64,000 nt of DNA, from the NCBI GenBank assembly GCA_019689555.1, contig JADGHE010000002.1, positions 59,517-123,516 of the forward strand, written 5' to 3'. The stretch comes from Variibacter sp. Its GTDB lineage: Bacteria; Pseudomonadota; Alphaproteobacteria; Rhizobiales; Xanthobacteraceae. The translations under genes were made by a program, and so were the position numbers. The notes below the pieces were generated by a model, which searched no databases, was not told where the DNA came from, and worked only from the letters and a program-made list of their open reading frames with translations. This document shows, one piece after another, positions 47,540 to 57,205 of the stretch; position 1 is the stretch's first letter; the number at the start of each line of letters is the position of its first letter.

Positions 47540-48361
47540 GTGGCGAGTGTGGCCCACGATAGTGCCCGGGTCGCGCCGGCCTCGGAGGGGGCGGCGCCGT
47601 TGCTGTCCGTCCGCGACGTCACCATCCGCTTCGGCGGCATCGTCGCGCTCGACGCCGTCTCGTTCGATCTGCGCGAGGGGCAGATCCTCGGCCTCATCGG
47701 ACCCAACGGCGCCGGCAAGACCACATTGTTCAACTGCCTCACGCGACTCTATACGCCGAACGCCGGGGAAATTCTCTTCAAGGGGCGGAACATTCTTGCG
47801 GCGCCGCCGCACCGCGTGGCCGGGCTCGGCATCAGCCGTACCTTCCAGAACCTCGCGCTGTTCCGCTCCCTGTCAGTGCTCGACAATGTGCGCGTCGGCC
47901 AGCACGCCCTTCATCGCGGCGATTTCTTGAGCGACGCGCTGCGGCTGCCGTGGACCCGCAGGCGGCAGGCCGCGCTCGACGGCGCCGCCTGGGAGCTCCT
48001 CGAGTCGCTGGGGCTCGCCGAGGTGGCGCACCGGCGCGTGGCCGACCTCCCGACCGGCACGCAGAAGCGGGTGGAGCTCGCCCGGGCGCTCGCCGCCCGC
48101 CCTCAGCTCCTGCTCCTCGACGAGCCGGCGGGCGGGCTGAATCATCACGAGGTCGCCGAACTCGGCGAGCTCATCAGCGACATCCGCGCGCGGCGCGGCG
48201 TGACCGTGCTGCTGGTCGAACACCACATGGGGCTCGTGATGTCGATTTCGGATCGGGTCGTCGCGCTCGATTTCGGCCGCAAGATCGCGGAAGGCGCGCC
48301 GGCCGAGGTGCAGAAGGACGCGGAGGTGATCCGCGCCTATCTGGGAAGCGGCGAGCGATGA
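47540..48361 (+). CDS. livG: Branched-chain amino acid-type ABC transporter ATPase LivG
   Basis: 273 aa from the GTG at 47540; about 20 N-terminal residues precede the ABC domain. Walker A GPNGAGKTT lies at 54-62, the LivG-specific ISRTFQNLALF follows, and the signature reads LPTGTQKRVELARAL with Walker B LLLLDEPAGGLN. The signature lacks the usual second glycine (PTGTQ for SxGxQ) but the family varies here. The stop overlaps livF (ATGA, 48358-48361). Confidence 0.92.
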   Translation: MASVAHDSARVAPASEGAAPLLSVRDVTIRFGGIVALDAVSFDLREGQILGLIGPNGAGKTTLFNCLTRLYTPNAGEILFKGRNILAAPPHRVAGLGISRTFQNLALFRSLSVLDNVRVGQHALHRGDFLSDALRLPWTRRRQAALDGAAWELLESLGLAEVAHRRVADLPTGTQKRVELARALAARPQLLLLDEPAGGLNHHEVAELGELISDIRARRGVTVLLVEHHMGLVMSISDRVVALDFGRKIAEGAPAEVQKDAEVIRAYLGSGER

Positions 48362-49071
48362 CGACGCTCCTCGCCGTGCGCGGCCTGTGCGCCTTCTACG
48401 GCCCGCTGCAGGTGCTGCACGGGCTCGATTTCGATCTCGTGCGCGGCGGCGTCACCTGCCTGCTCGGCGCCAACGGGGCCGGCAAGACCACGACCCTGCG
48501 GGCCCTGACCGGAATGGTGCGCACCACCGGCGCGCTGCGCTTCGAGGACGTCTCGATCGCGGGAAAGGCGACGGAAGACATCGTGCGCCTCGGCATCGCG
48601 CACGTGCCGGAGGGGCGAGGAACGTTCAGCCGCATGACGGTCGAGGAGAACCTCACCCTGGGTGCCATGACGCGCAGCGACAAGGCCGCGATCGCCGCCG
48701 ACAAGGAGCGCGTCTATGCCTATTTCCCGCGGCTGGCGGAACGCCGGCAGCAGCAGGCCGGAACGCTGAGCGGCGGCGAACAGCAGATGCTGGCGATCGG
48801 CCGCGCGCTGATGCTCCGCCCCAAGCTGATGCTGCTCGACGAGCCCTCGTTCGGCCTCGCGCCGCGCGTGGTCGAGGAGCTGTTCGCCATCCTGCGCGTG
48901 CTCAATCGCGAGGAACGGGTGAGCCTGCTGCTCGTCGAGCAGAATGCGGCGCTCGCGCTCGATCTTGCCGATCACGCCTACCTTCTGGAGACGGGCCGTG
49001 TGGTGATGAGCGGCCCGGCGGCGGAGATCAAGAGGAACGAGAGCGTGCGCCGCGCCTATCTCGGCTATTAG
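48358..49071 (+). CDS. livF: Branched-chain amino acid-type ABC transporter ATPase LivF
   Basis: 237 aa. Walker A GANGAGKTT is at 37-45, IAHVPEGRGTFSRMTVEENL is the LivF Q-loop region, the signature is LSGGEQQMLAIGRALM and Walker B LMLLDEPSFGLAP. It heterodimerises with LivG. It is coupled to livG and followed by 239 bp without a gene before livH. Confidence 0.94.
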   Translation: MTTLLAVRGLCAFYGPLQVLHGLDFDLVRGGVTCLLGANGAGKTTTLRALTGMVRTTGALRFEDVSIAGKATEDIVRLGIAHVPEGRGTFSRMTVEENLTLGAMTRSDKAAIAADKERVYAYFPRLAERRQQQAGTLSGGEQQMLAIGRALMLRPKLMLLDEPSFGLAPRVVEELFAILRVLNREERVSLLLVEQNAALALDLADHAYLLETGRVVMSGPAAEIKRNESVRRAYLGY

Positions 49072-49310
49072 AGCGAAAATGCGCATGAGCCGAACCGAAT
49101 CAGATGAACCGCCCCGGACGCGGCGCAGCGCCCCGCTTCGTTCCGCCCGCCGCGGCGCCGCCCGCGGCACATGCGTCCGTTGGCGTGAAGCCTCGGAACC
49201 GCGGTGCCGGTTCGCCGTGCCCGCGCGCCCGCTGCGCTGCGGCGGCCCTGCGCCGTCCACAGGCCGGCCGGAGGCAGGCGCAGCGAAGGCAAGCTAGGGA
49301 AAGGCTGCCC

Positions 49311-50189
49311 ATGGAAATCCTCATCCACCAGATTCTGGCCGGCCTCGCGACCGGGGGCATCTACGCCTGCATGGCTCTCGCCGTGGTGATGATCTACCAG
49401 GCGATCGACCACCTCAATTTCGCGCAGGGCGAGATGGCGATGTTTTCGACCTTCATCGCCTGGCAGCTCATGCAATGGGGCGTGCCCTATTGGAGCGCGT
49501 TCCTTCTCACCGTCGCGATCTCGTTCGCGGGCGGGCTCGCGCTCGAGCGCATCGTGTTCGCGCCGCTGCGCCATGCGCCGGTGCTGAGCCATATCGTCGT
49601 GTTCATTGCGCTGTTCGTCATCATCAACAGCCTGGCCGGCTTCATCTGGGACTTCAGCATCAAGGCGTTTCCGAGCCCGTTCGGCACGCGGCCGCTGTTC
49701 GAGCTGGGCCTCCTCAGCGCCCACGACGCGGGGATGATGGGCGTGACGGTGCTGCTCCTGGTGCTGCTCTACCTGTTCTTCCGCCACACGCGCATCGGCC
49801 TTGCCATGCGCGCGGCTGCCGCCAATCCGGAGTCGGCGCGTCTCGTCGGCATTCGCGTCGGCTGGATGGTGGCGCTCGGCTGGGGGATGGCGGCGGCGAT
49901 CGGCGCCGTGGCCGGCATGCTGATCGCGCCCGTCGTGTTCCTGGAGCCCAATATGATGCTCTCGATCCTGCTCTACGGCTTCGCCGGCGCCGTCGTCGGC
50001 GGGCTCACGAGCCCGGGCGGCGCCGTGGTGGGCGGATTTGCCGTCGGCGTGATCGAGAATCTCGCCGGCACCTTCATTCCGCATGTCGGCCGCGAGCTGA
50101 AGCTGTCGATTGCGCTCGCGCTCATCGTCGCGGTGCTGACGATCAAGCCGAGCGGCCTGTTCGGCCGCCGTATCACCACCCGTGTGTAG
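49311..50189 (+). CDS. livH: Branched-chain amino acid-type ABC transporter permease LivH
   Basis: 292 aa with about eight hydrophobic helices. The start MEILIHQILAGLATGGIYA at 49311 is the family N-terminus; the upstream frame to 49104 is Arg/Ala-rich filler. RAAAANPESARLVGIRV is the conserved cytoplasmic loop that contacts the ATPases. It lies 4 bp before livM's ATG. Confidence 0.93.
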   Translation: MEILIHQILAGLATGGIYACMALAVVMIYQAIDHLNFAQGEMAMFSTFIAWQLMQWGVPYWSAFLLTVAISFAGGLALERIVFAPLRHAPVLSHIVVFIALFVIINSLAGFIWDFSIKAFPSPFGTRPLFELGLLSAHDAGMMGVTVLLLVLLYLFFRHTRIGLAMRAAAANPESARLVGIRVGWMVALGWGMAAAIGAVAGMLIAPVVFLEPNMMLSILLYGFAGAVVGGLTSPGGAVVGGFAVGVIENLAGTFIPHVGRELKLSIALALIVAVLTIKPSGLFGRRITTRV

Positions 50190-50193
50190 CGCC

Positions 50194-51240
50194 ATGCCGC
50201 CGAAGATCGCCGCCCTCGGCAAGACCGCGGAGGCGGGGCCTGGAACGGCCCCGCCCGGCGCGCGAAGGCTCGCCGTCGCCGTCCTTCTCCTCGCCGCGCT
50301 CGCCCTGCCGTTCTTCGTGAAGAACTTCGTCGTGTTTCAGTTCACGATGGCGCTCATCTACGCCATCGCCATTCTCGGCCTCAATCTGCTGACCGGATTC
50401 AACGGCCAGTTCTCGTTGGGGCACAGCGCGTTCTTCGGCATCGGCGCCTACACCGCGGCGATCCTCATCGACCAGGCGGGGCTCCCTTACTGGCTGACGT
50501 TTCCGCTCGCCGGCCTCGTCTGCTTCGTCGTCGGCTTTTTGTTCGGGCTGCCGGCGCTGCGTCTCGAAGGGATCTATCTTGCGCTCGCAACCTTCGCGCT
50601 CGCCGTGGCGATGCCGCAGATTCTCAAATCCTCGCCGCTCGAACCGTGGACCGGCGGCGTGCAGGGCATCGTTATCGTCAAGCCCGACGCACCCTTCGGC
50701 CTGCCGCTCACCGCCGACCAGTGGCTCTACTTCCTGACGCTCGCGATCAGCCTGGGGCTCACGGTCTGCGCCTTCAATCTCGTCAACAGCCGCACGGGGC
50801 GGGCTCTGATGGCGATCCGCGACAACCCCATCGCGGCGCGCGCGATGGGCATCGACATCGCGCTCTACAAGTCGCTCACCTTCGGCGTGAGCGCGCTCTA
50901 TACCGGGGTTGCGGGCGCGCTGAGCGCGGTGGTGGTGCAGTTCGTCGCGCCCGACAGCTTCACCTTCGTGCTTGCGGTTGCGCTGTTCGTGGGGCTCGTC
51001 GTGGGCGGCGTCGGCTGGATTCCCGGCTCGCTCATCGGCGGACTCTTCGTCCTTTTCGTGCCGAACCTCGCCGAGCAGGTTTCGAAAGGGCTTGCGGGCG
51101 CTGTTTATGGAGTCATTCTCATACTGGTGATCTACATCATGCCGTCCGGCGCCGCCGGGCTGCTGCGGCTCATCGCAGAGCGGCTGCGGCGCATGGTGGG
51201 GCAGGGCCGTGATGACCCCGCGGGAAGGAGGACAAGATGA
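50194..51240 (+). CDS. livM: Branched-chain amino acid-type ABC transporter permease LivM
   Basis: 348 aa with about nine to ten helices. NLLTGFNGQFSLGHSAFFGIGAY is the LivM signature region and SRTGRALMAIRDNPIAARAMGID is the coupling loop. The ATG at 50194 is chosen over a GTG at 50182 that overlaps livH. The stop overlaps the binding-protein start (ATGA, 51237-51240). Confidence 0.93.
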   Translation: MPPKIAALGKTAEAGPGTAPPGARRLAVAVLLLAALALPFFVKNFVVFQFTMALIYAIAILGLNLLTGFNGQFSLGHSAFFGIGAYTAAILIDQAGLPYWLTFPLAGLVCFVVGFLFGLPALRLEGIYLALATFALAVAMPQILKSSPLEPWTGGVQGIVIVKPDAPFGLPLTADQWLYFLTLAISLGLTVCAFNLVNSRTGRALMAIRDNPIAARAMGIDIALYKSLTFGVSALYTGVAGALSAVVVQFVAPDSFTFVLAVALFVGLVVGGVGWIPGSLIGGLFVLFVPNLAEQVSKGLAGAVYGVILILVIYIMPSGAAGLLRLIAERLRRMVGQGRDDPAGRRTR

Positions 51241-52463
51241 GAGACAGTCGTCGCTGGTTGCTCTTGGTATCGGCTGCGGCCGGCCTCGTATTCGCGGCGG
51301 GTCCTGCCGCGGCGCAAAAGAAATACGGCCCCGGTGTAACCGACACGGAGATCAAGGTCGGCAACATCATGCCGTACAGCGGGCCGGCCTCCGCCTATGG
51401 ACTGATCGGAAAGACGTTGGCGGCCTATTTCAACAAGGTCAATGCCGAGGGCGGCGTCAACGGACGCAAGATCAACTTCATCAGCTACGACGACGCCTAC
51501 AGCCCGCCCAAGGCCGTGGAGCAGGTGCGCAAGCTCGTCGAGAGCGACGAGGTTCTGCTTGTCTTCCAGCCGCTTGGAACGCCGTCCAACACCGCGATCC
51601 ACAAATATCTGAACACGAAGAAGGTGCCGCAGCTCTTCGTCGCGACCGGCGCCACCAAGTGGGGCGACCCCAAGAACTTTCCCTGGACCATGGGCTGGCA
51701 ACCCAATTACCAGAGCGAGGGGCGAATCTACGCGAAGTACATCCTGGAGAACCACAAAGACGCCAAGATCGGCATCCTCTACCAGAACGACGACTACGGG
51801 AAGGACTACGCCAAGGGCTTGAAGGACGGCCTCGGCGATAAGGCCAAGACGATGATCGTGGCCGAGCAGCCCTACGAGACGTCCGACCCGACGGTCGACT
51901 CGCAGATCATCAACCTCAAGGCCTCGGGCGCCAACGTCCTCTTCAACGTGACGACGCCGAAGTTCGCCGCGCAGGCGATCAAGAAGACGGCCGAGATCGG
52001 CTGGAAGCCGGTGCACCTCGTCAACAACGTGTCGAACTCGGTCGGCTCGGTGCTCAAGCCCGCGGGTCTCGAAGCCTCCAAGGGCCTGCTCAGCACCGGC
52101 TATCTCAAGGACCCGACCGATCCGACCTGGAAGGACGACGCGGGCTACAAGGAGTGGCTCGCCTTCATGAACCAGTACTTCCCCGACGGCGACAAGACCT
52201 CGAGCTTCACGGTCTATGCCTACTCGGTCGCGCAGACGCTCGTGCAGGTGCTCAAGCAGTGCGGCGACGAGCTCACGCGCGAGAACGTGATGCGGCAGGC
52301 CGCAAATCTCAAGAATTTCCGCGTGCCCATGCTGCTGCCGGGCATCGCCATCAATACCGGGCCGAACGACTTCTTCCCCATCGAGCACATGCAGATGCAG
52401 CGCTTCAACGGCGAGCGCTGGGAGCTCTTTGGCCCGGTCATCAGCGGCGAGATCGGGAGCTGA
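51237..52463 (+). CDS. ABC transporter substrate-binding protein (LivK-like)
   Basis: 408 aa periplasmic type I binding protein. The signal peptide ends near residue 26 (LLVSAAAGLVFAAGPAAAQ). GVTDTEIKVGNIMPYSGPASAYG is the family opening. ISYDDAYSPPKAVEQVRKLVE and GILYQNDDYGKDYAKGLKDGL follow. Such proteins can bind amino acids, amides, urea or aromatic acids, so the transported compound is open. It ends the livGFHMK-like operon. Confidence 0.92.
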   Translation: MRDSRRWLLLVSAAAGLVFAAGPAAAQKKYGPGVTDTEIKVGNIMPYSGPASAYGLIGKTLAAYFNKVNAEGGVNGRKINFISYDDAYSPPKAVEQVRKLVESDEVLLVFQPLGTPSNTAIHKYLNTKKVPQLFVATGATKWGDPKNFPWTMGWQPNYQSEGRIYAKYILENHKDAKIGILYQNDDYGKDYAKGLKDGLGDKAKTMIVAEQPYETSDPTVDSQIINLKASGANVLFNVTTPKFAAQAIKKTAEIGWKPVHLVNNVSNSVGSVLKPAGLEASKGLLSTGYLKDPTDPTWKDDAGYKEWLAFMNQYFPDGDKTSSFTVYAYSVAQTLVQVLKQCGDELTRENVMRQAANLKNFRVPMLLPGIAINTGPNDFFPIEHMQMQRFNGERWELFGPVISGEIGS

Positions 52464-52826
52464 TCGGGCCTGCGCGCCGCCTCGGGCGCCTTCTCCCGGC
52501 GCCCGCGCCGGGAGGGTCATGAACGGCCGCGCGGCCCCGCCGGCGCGAATGCGGCATGAGCGCAATCGCGCGATTTGGCTGCTCCTGATGCGGCGCAGCA
52601 CAAGTTGAAACGCATGGCGGTGCGCCGCCTCCGGGGCCCGCGTCTGGGGCGCACCGCGTGCGCCCTGCGCCGCGCGCGAGCCGCGTCGCCTCCTCTCGAC
52701 CACGCGCGACAGCGGGCGCGGACCTTTCGCCGTCCTGCCTTATCGCCCTTCTCCGCCCCATCCTGTAACATGGCCTGCGCCAGGCGCGACTAAACAACAG
52801 GCGCCGGCGTTTCCCTGGGGAGGGCG
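52464..52826. other. Intergenic region between the liv operon and the hybrid kinase
   Basis: 363 bp with no convincing gene. It has a 10-bp perfect inverted repeat (CTCCCGGCGC / GCGCCGGGAG, 52493-52514, 2-base loop, no T tract) shortly after the operon's last stop. The rest is GC-rich with Arg/Ala-type random frames. Confidence 0.5.
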
Positions 52827-55800
52827 ATGCTGCAAGGGTGGATCGTCATCGGCGTGGCGCTCGCCTATATCGGCTTGCTGTTCGTCATCGCGAGCCTGGG
52901 CGACCGCTCCCAGCGGGCGCGCGCGAGCGGCCCGCGCAAGATCATCTACCCGCTCTCGCTTGCGATCTACTGCACGTCCTGGACCTTCTTCGGCTCGGTC
53001 GGCCTCGCCTCGCGCACGAGCTTCGACTTTCTCACCATCTATATCGGCCCCGTGCTGGTGTTCGGCCTCGGCTATCCGCTGGTCATCCGCATTATGCGGC
53101 TCGCCAAGGCCCACAACATCACCTCGATCGCGGATTTCATCGCCGCGCGCTACGGCAAGGGGCAAGCGGTCGCGGCAACGGTCGCGCTCATCGCCATCGT
53201 CGGCACCATTCCCTATATCGCCCTGCAGCTCAAGGCGGTGTCGAGCTCGCTTGCGACCATTCTCGCGCAAAGCGGCATCAACCGCGGCGAATGGCCGTTC
53301 TTCGGCGACCTCTCGCTCGTCGTCGCGCTCTCCATGGCGACCTTCGCGGTGCTGTTCGGGACGCGCCACACCGATGCGACCGAGCACCAGCAGGGGCTCA
53401 TGCTCGCCATCGCCGCGGAGTCGATCGTCAAGCTCGTCGCCTTTCTCGCGGTCGGCGTCTTCGTCACCTTCGTCATGTTCGACGGGCCCTCGGCGCTGTT
53501 CGCCGAGGCGATGATGCGCCCCGAAGGCGCCGCTCTGCTCACGCGCGAGCCGCTGCTCAGCAACTTCGCGACGATGACGCTCCTCTCCAGCATCGCCATC
53601 CTGCTTCTGCCGCGGCAGTTCCACGTCGCCATCGTCGAAAACCAGAGCGACGCGGAGATCCGCCGCGCCGCCTGGCTGTTTCCGCTCTATCTCCTCCTCA
53701 TCAATCTGTTCGTCGTGCCGATCGCGCTCGCCGGCCTGCTCGCGTTCCCCGAGGGCCGGGTCGACAGCGACATGTTCGTGCTCGCGCTGCCGCTCGCCGC
53801 GGGCTCGGAGGTCATGACTCTCGTCGCCTTCGTCGGCGGCTTGTCCGCCGCGACCGCCATGGTGATCGTCGAATCGGTCGCGCTCGCCATCATGGTGTCG
53901 AACGACATCGTGATGCCGCTCGTGCTCAAGCGGCGCGAGGCCCTCGCGCGGGGAAGCGCGGACATCGGCGCGCCGCTGCTCCTGCGCGTGCGGCGGCTCG
54001 CGATCTTTTCGATCCTCATCCTCGCCTATGTCTATTATCGCTCGGCGGGCGAGGCGCAGCTTGCCTCCATCGGTCTCCTGTCCTTCGCAGCCATTGCGCA
54101 GTTCGCGCCCTGCTTCTTCATCGGCCTCGTCTGGCGCCGGGCCACCGCCCGCGGCGCCATCGCGGGCATGGTGGCGGGCACCCTGGCCTGGGCCTACACG
54201 CTGCTGCTGCCGAGCGTCGCCGATGCCGGCATCTTCAGCACCGACGTCGTCGTCAACGGGCCGCTCGGCATCGCCATGCTGCGGCCGCAGGCGCTGTTCG
54301 GCGTCGACCTGCCGCCGCTCGTCCACGGCGTGTTCTGGAGCCTCGGCCTCAACCTCCTCGCCTATGTCAGCTTTTCGCTCGGGCGCGCGCCGGCCTCGAT
54401 CGAGCGGGTGCAGGCGAGCGCCTTCGTGCCCTCCGACCTCGCGCCGGCGGCGCCGACCTTCCGGCTGTGGCGCACGGCCGTCACGGTGGGCGAGCTCACG
54501 GCCACGGTCGCGCGCTATCTCGGCGAGGAGCGGACCCGCTCCTCGTTCGAGAGCTTCGCCGCCATGCGCCGCAGCAGCCTCGATCCGGCGCACGAGGCCG
54601 ACATCCATCTGCTGCGCTATGCCGAGCACCTGCTCGCCTCCGCCATCGGCGCGGCCTCCTCGCGCCTCGTGCTCTCGCTGCTTCTGCGCAAGCGCACGGT
54701 CTCGCGCGAGGCGGCGCTGAAGCTGCTCGACGAGGCGAACGCCGCGATCCACTACAATCGCGAGCTGCTGCAGACGGCGCTCGAACATGTGAGCCAGGGC
54801 ATCGCGGTGTTCGACACCGCGCTGCGGCTCGTGTGCTGGAACCGGCGCTTCGGCGAAATCCTCGACGTGCCGCCGGAGCGCGTGCATGTCGGCGCGACCC
54901 TGCAGGAGCTCCTGGCCGCGATGGCGGAGCGCGCCGGGCTCGACGAGGCCGGCCGCGAGGCCTTCGTGCGCGAGCGCCTGCCCCACTACGGGCAGTCGGG
55001 CGCGCCGTACCGCGAGCGCTTCGCCGAGCGCGGCCTGGTGATCGAGGTGCGGGCGAGCCGTATGCCGGACGGCGGCGTCGTGACGATGTTCACGGACATC
55101 ACCGCGAGCGTCGAGGCCGCCGAGGCGCTGGAGCGCCGCGTGCGCGAGCGCACCGAGGAGCTGACCCGCCTCAACGCGGCGCTGGCGCGCGCCAAGGCGG
55201 AGGCCGACGAGGCGAACCTTTCGAAGACCCGGTTTCTCGCGGCGGCGAGCCACGACATCCTGCAGCCGCTCAACGCGGCGCGCCTTTACGTGACGAGCCT
55301 GCTCGAGCGCCAGGGCGATCGCGAGGAGCGCCGCCTCGTCGCCAACATCGACGCCTCCCTCGAGGCGGTAGAGGAGATCCTGAGCGCGCTGCTCGACATT
55401 TCCCGCCTCGACGCCGGCGCGCTGAAGCCCGAGCGGACGGAGTTCGTCGTCGGCGACCTCCTGCGCCAGCTCGAACTGGAGTTCATGCCGCTCGCGCGCG
55501 CGAAGGGGCTCGAGCTTGTGTTCGTGCCGAGCGCGGTCGCGATCTGCTCCGACCGCCGGCTCCTGCGCCGGCTGCTGCAGAATCTGATCTCGAACGCGCT
55601 GAAATACACCGTGCGCGGGCGCGTGCTCGTCGGCTGCCGCCGGCGCGGCGAAAGCGTCGAGATCGGCGTCTACGACACGGGCGTCGGCATTCCGAGCACG
55701 GCGCGGCGGGCGATCTTCCAGGAGTTTCACCGGCTGGACGAAGGCGCGCGCGTCGCGCGCGGGCTCGGCCTCGGCCTCTCGATCGTCGAGCGCATCGCGC

Positions 55801-56324
55801 GTGTGCTCGACCACCGGGTGGATTTCCGGTCGGCGGTCGGCCGCGGCTCGCATTTCTGGGTCGAGGTGCCGCGCGCGCGGGCTCCGGCGGGCGAGGCCGC
55901 GCGCCCCGCGCCGCGCAATCTGGAGGCGGGCCGGCTCGCCGGCATGACGGTTGTGTGCATCGACAACGAGCCGGCGATCCTCGACGGCATGGCGGCCCTG
56001 CTGAAGGGCTGGGGCTGCAGCGTCGTCTTGGCGCCCGACCTCGGCAGCGCGGCGCGGGCGCTCGAAGGCGCCGAGCGGGCGCCCACGGGCCTGCTCGTGG
56101 ACTATCACCTCGACGAGGGCAACGGGCTCGACGCCATTGCGGCGCTGCGGGCGCGCTATGGCGCCGAGCTTCCCGCCATCCTGGTGACCGCCGACCGCTC
56201 GCCGCGCGTGCGCGAGGAGGCCCGCGCGCGGCAGATCAAGGTGTTGAGCAAGCCGATCAAGCCGGCCGCCCTGCGCGCGCTGCTGGCGCAGTGGCGCGTG
56301 CGCCCTGTCGTCGCCGCGGAATAG
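52827..56324 (+). CDS. Hybrid sensor histidine kinase with sodium:solute symporter domain (CrbS/MxtR type)
   Basis: 1165 aa. Residues 1-about 510 form a sodium:solute symporter-like region of about thirteen helices (YPLSLAIYCTSWTFFGSVGLA, ADFIAARYGKGQAVAA). A PAS domain follows (about 645-755, LEHVSQGIAVFDTALRLVCWN). The coiled linker leads to the kinase core with His809 (AAASHDILQPLNAARL), the N box LLQNLISNALKYT and ATP-lid motifs DTGVGIPS and GLGLGLSIV. A C-terminal receiver (from about 1038) carries Asp1092 in LLVDYHLDEG. This matches the CrbS/MxtR family controlling acetate use with a LuxR-type regulator, found here next door in convergent orientation. The start has a GGGGAGGG site. Confidence 0.88.
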   Translation: MLQGWIVIGVALAYIGLLFVIASLGDRSQRARASGPRKIIYPLSLAIYCTSWTFFGSVGLASRTSFDFLTIYIGPVLVFGLGYPLVIRIMRLAKAHNITSIADFIAARYGKGQAVAATVALIAIVGTIPYIALQLKAVSSSLATILAQSGINRGEWPFFGDLSLVVALSMATFAVLFGTRHTDATEHQQGLMLAIAAESIVKLVAFLAVGVFVTFVMFDGPSALFAEAMMRPEGAALLTREPLLSNFATMTLLSSIAILLLPRQFHVAIVENQSDAEIRRAAWLFPLYLLLINLFVVPIALAGLLAFPEGRVDSDMFVLALPLAAGSEVMTLVAFVGGLSAATAMVIVESVALAIMVSNDIVMPLVLKRREALARGSADIGAPLLLRVRRLAIFSILILAYVYYRSAGEAQLASIGLLSFAAIAQFAPCFFIGLVWRRATARGAIAGMVAGTLAWAYTLLLPSVADAGIFSTDVVVNGPLGIAMLRPQALFGVDLPPLVHGVFWSLGLNLLAYVSFSLGRAPASIERVQASAFVPSDLAPAAPTFRLWRTAVTVGELTATVARYLGEERTRSSFESFAAMRRSSLDPAHEADIHLLRYAEHLLASAIGAASSRLVLSLLLRKRTVSREAALKLLDEANAAIHYNRELLQTALEHVSQGIAVFDTALRLVCWNRRFGEILDVPPERVHVGATLQELLAAMAERAGLDEAGREAFVRERLPHYGQSGAPYRERFAERGLVIEVRASRMPDGGVVTMFTDITASVEAAEALERRVRERTEELTRLNAALARAKAEADEANLSKTRFLAAASHDILQPLNAARLYVTSLLERQGDREERRLVANIDASLEAVEEILSALLDISRLDAGALKPERTEFVVGDLLRQLELEFMPLARAKGLELVFVPSAVAICSDRRLLRRLLQNLISNALKYTVRGRVLVGCRRRGESVEIGVYDTGVGIPSTARRAIFQEFHRLDEGARVARGLGLGLSIVERIARVLDHRVDFRSAVGRGSHFWVEVPRARAPAGEAARPAPRNLEAGRLAGMTVVCIDNEPAILDGMAALLKGWGCSVVLAPDLGSAARALEGAERAPTGLLVDYHLDEGNGLDAIAALRARYGAELPAILVTADRSPRVREEARARQIKVLSKPIKPAALRALLAQWRVRPVVAAE

Positions 56325-56342
56325 GGTGGAAGCGCCGCCCCC

Positions 56343-57029
56343 TCAGCCGCTCAGGGCTGTGTGCGGCCAGTGGCCGTTCTCGATCCGCGCGGCGGCGATC
56401 ACCGCCTGGGTCCGGCTCTCGACCCCGAGCTTCTGCAGGATCGCGGAGACGTGGGCCTTCACGGTGGCCTCGGACACGCCGAGCTCGTAGGCGATCTGCT
56501 TGTTGAGCAGGCCCGCCGACAGCATCATCAGGACGCGCACCTGCTGCGGCGTGAGCGAGGCGAGGCGGCTCACCAGCTCGCTCGTTCCCGGATCGGAGGT
56601 CTGGGGAAGCGCGAGCTCGGGCGGGATCCACAGCTCGCCCGCGAGCACCCGGCTGATCGCCTCGCGCATGGCTTCGATCCCGAGCGTCTTGGGAATGAAG
56701 CCCGAGGCGCCGAAGTCCATGCAGCGGCCGATGACCTCGGGATCGTCGTTGGCCGAGACCACCACGATCGGCACGCCCGGATACTGCGCGCGCAGATACA
56801 TGAGGCCGGAGAAGCCGCGAACCCCCGGCATCGAAAGGTCGAGCAGAACGAGATCGACCTCGCCGGCGGCGTCGAGCAGGCGCGTCGTCTCCTCGAAGGA
56901 ACCGGCCTCGGCGATCTCCGCGCCGGAAAGCATCCCCGCCACGGCCTCGCGCAGCGCACCGCGAAACAGGGGATGATCGTCCGCAATCACCAGATGATAG
57001 GAAATGGCTGCACAAAGTTCGGTTCGCAT
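56343..57029 (-). CDS. LuxR/NarL-family response regulator (CrbR/ErdR-like)
   Basis: 228 aa. The receiver domain (about 10-128) has acidic residues in IADDHPLF, the phospho-acceptor Asp64 (VLLDLSMPG) and the conserved Lys in FIPKTLG. The LuxR helix-turn-helix covers about 160-215 (LTPQQVRVLMMLSAGLLNKQ, VSEATVKAHVSAILQKL). Its stop lies 18 bp from the hybrid kinase stop. In relatives this regulator activates acetyl-CoA synthetase and related genes (established for CrbR/ErdR; inferred here). It diverges from the MHS transporter over 176 bp, so it may regulate it. Confidence 0.87.
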   Translation of the reverse strand: MRTELCAAISYHLVIADDHPLFRGALREAVAGMLSGAEIAEAGSFEETTRLLDAAGEVDLVLLDLSMPGVRGFSGLMYLRAQYPGVPIVVVSANDDPEVIGRCMDFGASGFIPKTLGIEAMREAISRVLAGELWIPPELALPQTSDPGTSELVSRLASLTPQQVRVLMMLSAGLLNKQIAYELGVSEATVKAHVSAILQKLGVESRTQAVIAAARIENGHWPHTALSG

Positions 57030-57205
57030 GGATCCGATTACTACACCAGAGCCATGGACAGGACTATCGCGGATAGGTCATGCGCTGCACAAATCTTTCA
57101 TTGCATTGCAAAACTGAGCTTGGTCGAAAGTCGAATACGGATGATGCGTCCCCGGTGCTAGCGTTCGCCTTGGGCCGGTCGGTCCAAAACGGGGGAGGAT
57201 TTCGC

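Noticed and set aside
52740..56108. 1122-codon minus-strand frame opposite the hybrid kinase
   Set aside because: Antisense shadow caused by the codon bias of a GC-rich gene; the plus strand encodes well-defined domains and has a good ribosome site.
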